Shown piece by piece: positions 63,742 through 64,000 of a stretch of 64,000 bases of DNA. The notes below the pieces were generated by a model, which was not told where the DNA came from, did not search any database, and saw only the letters and a list, made by a program, of their open reading frames with translations. The stretch is from CAZRHR01 sp964599915. Its GTDB lineage: Bacteria; Bacteroidota; Bacteroidia; CAIKAF01. Position 1 is the stretch's first letter. Each line of letters opens with the position of its first letter. The position numbers and the translations under genes are program-made. The stretch is taken from contig CAZRHR010000004.1 in NCBI GenBank assembly GCA_964599915.1, forward strand, positions 1 through 64,000, written 5' to 3'.

Positions 63742-63836
63742 GTGTCAAAAGTAGGAGAAGGGTTTTATTTTTGCAGGATTGCGAACGAAAGCGCAGTAAA
63801 AAATGTTTAACTGGAGTGGGATTGTTTAAAAACCCT

Positions 63837-63844
63837 TAATTTTG
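63837..63844 (+). promoter_or_regulatory. -7 element upstream of the partial flavoprotein gene
   Basis: TAATTTTG matches TAnnTTTG and ends six bases before the ATG at 63851. A clear -33 TTTG at 19-20 bases is not seen, so the promoter is only partly supported. Confidence 0.45.
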
Positions 63845-63850
63845 CGCCGC

Positions 63851-64000
63851 ATGCAAGAAATAAAACAACATATAGACACGGATCTTTGTATTATTGGCGC
63901 AGGCCCTGTGGGGCTTTTCGCGGTTTTTGAAGCCGGTCTGCTCAAGATGCGTTGTCACCTCGTAGATTATCTGCCTCAGGTAGGAGGTCAATTGTCTGAA
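63851..64000 (+). CDS. ferredoxin--NADP+ reductase-like flavoprotein, partial (3' end beyond window)
   Basis: The first 50 codons show an FAD-binding Rossmann start: DLCIIGAGPVGLFAVFEAGL (GxGxxG at about 17-22), followed by LVDYLPQVGGQLSE, typical of thioredoxin-reductase-like ferredoxin/flavodoxin-NADP+ reductases (YumC type). The gene is cut by the window edge, so the catalytic part is not visible. It diverges from the 62809 transporter. Confidence 0.8.
   Translation, partial: MQEIKQHIDTDLCIIGAGPVGLFAVFEAGLLKMRCHLVDYLPQVGGQLSE

Overview
The window is a contiguous chromosomal segment of a Bacteroidota bacterium, with one 100-base scaffold gap at 35635-35734. The evidence is consistent: type IX secretion and gliding genes (gldA, gldJ, porU, porV and a porP/sprF homologue), several secreted proteins with C-terminal type IX sorting domains, a TonB-dependent receptor with a carboxypeptidase-regulatory-like N-terminus, and promoters of the Bacteroidota form TTTG-N19-TAnnTTTG. 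Genes generally lack Shine-Dalgarno sequences. The genus cannot be named from the sequence alone. The gap inside a tandem repeat suggests a draft or metagenome assembly.

Layout: 1-2942 holds a palindromic repeat cluster, mutT and gldA (minus strand), and rarA. 3003-7302 is a tightly coupled three-gene cell-surface operon (lipoprotein, outer-membrane barrel, type IX cargo). 7368-21814 is the translation/transcription core: tRNA-Arg, rpsU, xerC-like recombinase, tRNA-Thr/Tyr/Gly/Thr, tuf, tRNA-Trp, secE, nusG, rplK, rplA, rplJ, rplL, rpoB, rpoC. 21863-22872 is an AT-rich island with one small lipoprotein. 22873-24908 is a persulfide-detoxification module (CstB-like fusion plus two single rhodaneses). 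25129-31017 encodes a 1962-residue adhesin with a triplicated 369-residue unit, eight Ig-like repeats and a type IX sorting domain. 31140-32324 encodes a membrane-anchored ExoVII-large-subunit-like protein. 32313-35183 carries two secreted unknowns and pyrG.

35184-36325 is a repeat-rich non-coding stretch with a 202-bp tandem repeat broken by the scaffold gap. 36326-39843 carries a TonB receptor and a type IX cargo protein. 40029-43406 carries dnaX, a DUF1295 membrane protein and an MBL-fold protein. 43630-46952 carries a BatA-type membrane protein overlapping a catalytically degenerate dihydroorotase. 46969-53416 has a C-terminal processing protease, an EamA transporter, a SpoU methyltransferase, mutS and a TPR protein. 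53561-61439 is the type IX/gliding locus (porU-porV divergent from porP/sprF-gldJ). The window ends with a DASH-type cryptochrome, another EamA transporter and the first 50 codons of a ferredoxin-NADP reductase-like flavoprotein.

Functionally, the porU/porV/porP/gldJ genes would export and anchor the sorting-domain proteins encoded at 5839, 25129 and 36326. Observations most worth a second look: two A8 tracts in dnaX positioned to produce a short gamma form, the membrane-anchored ExoVII-like protein, the BatA/pseudo-dihydroorotase pair, the CstB-like sulfur module, and a palindromic repeat that now encodes the C-terminus of MutT.
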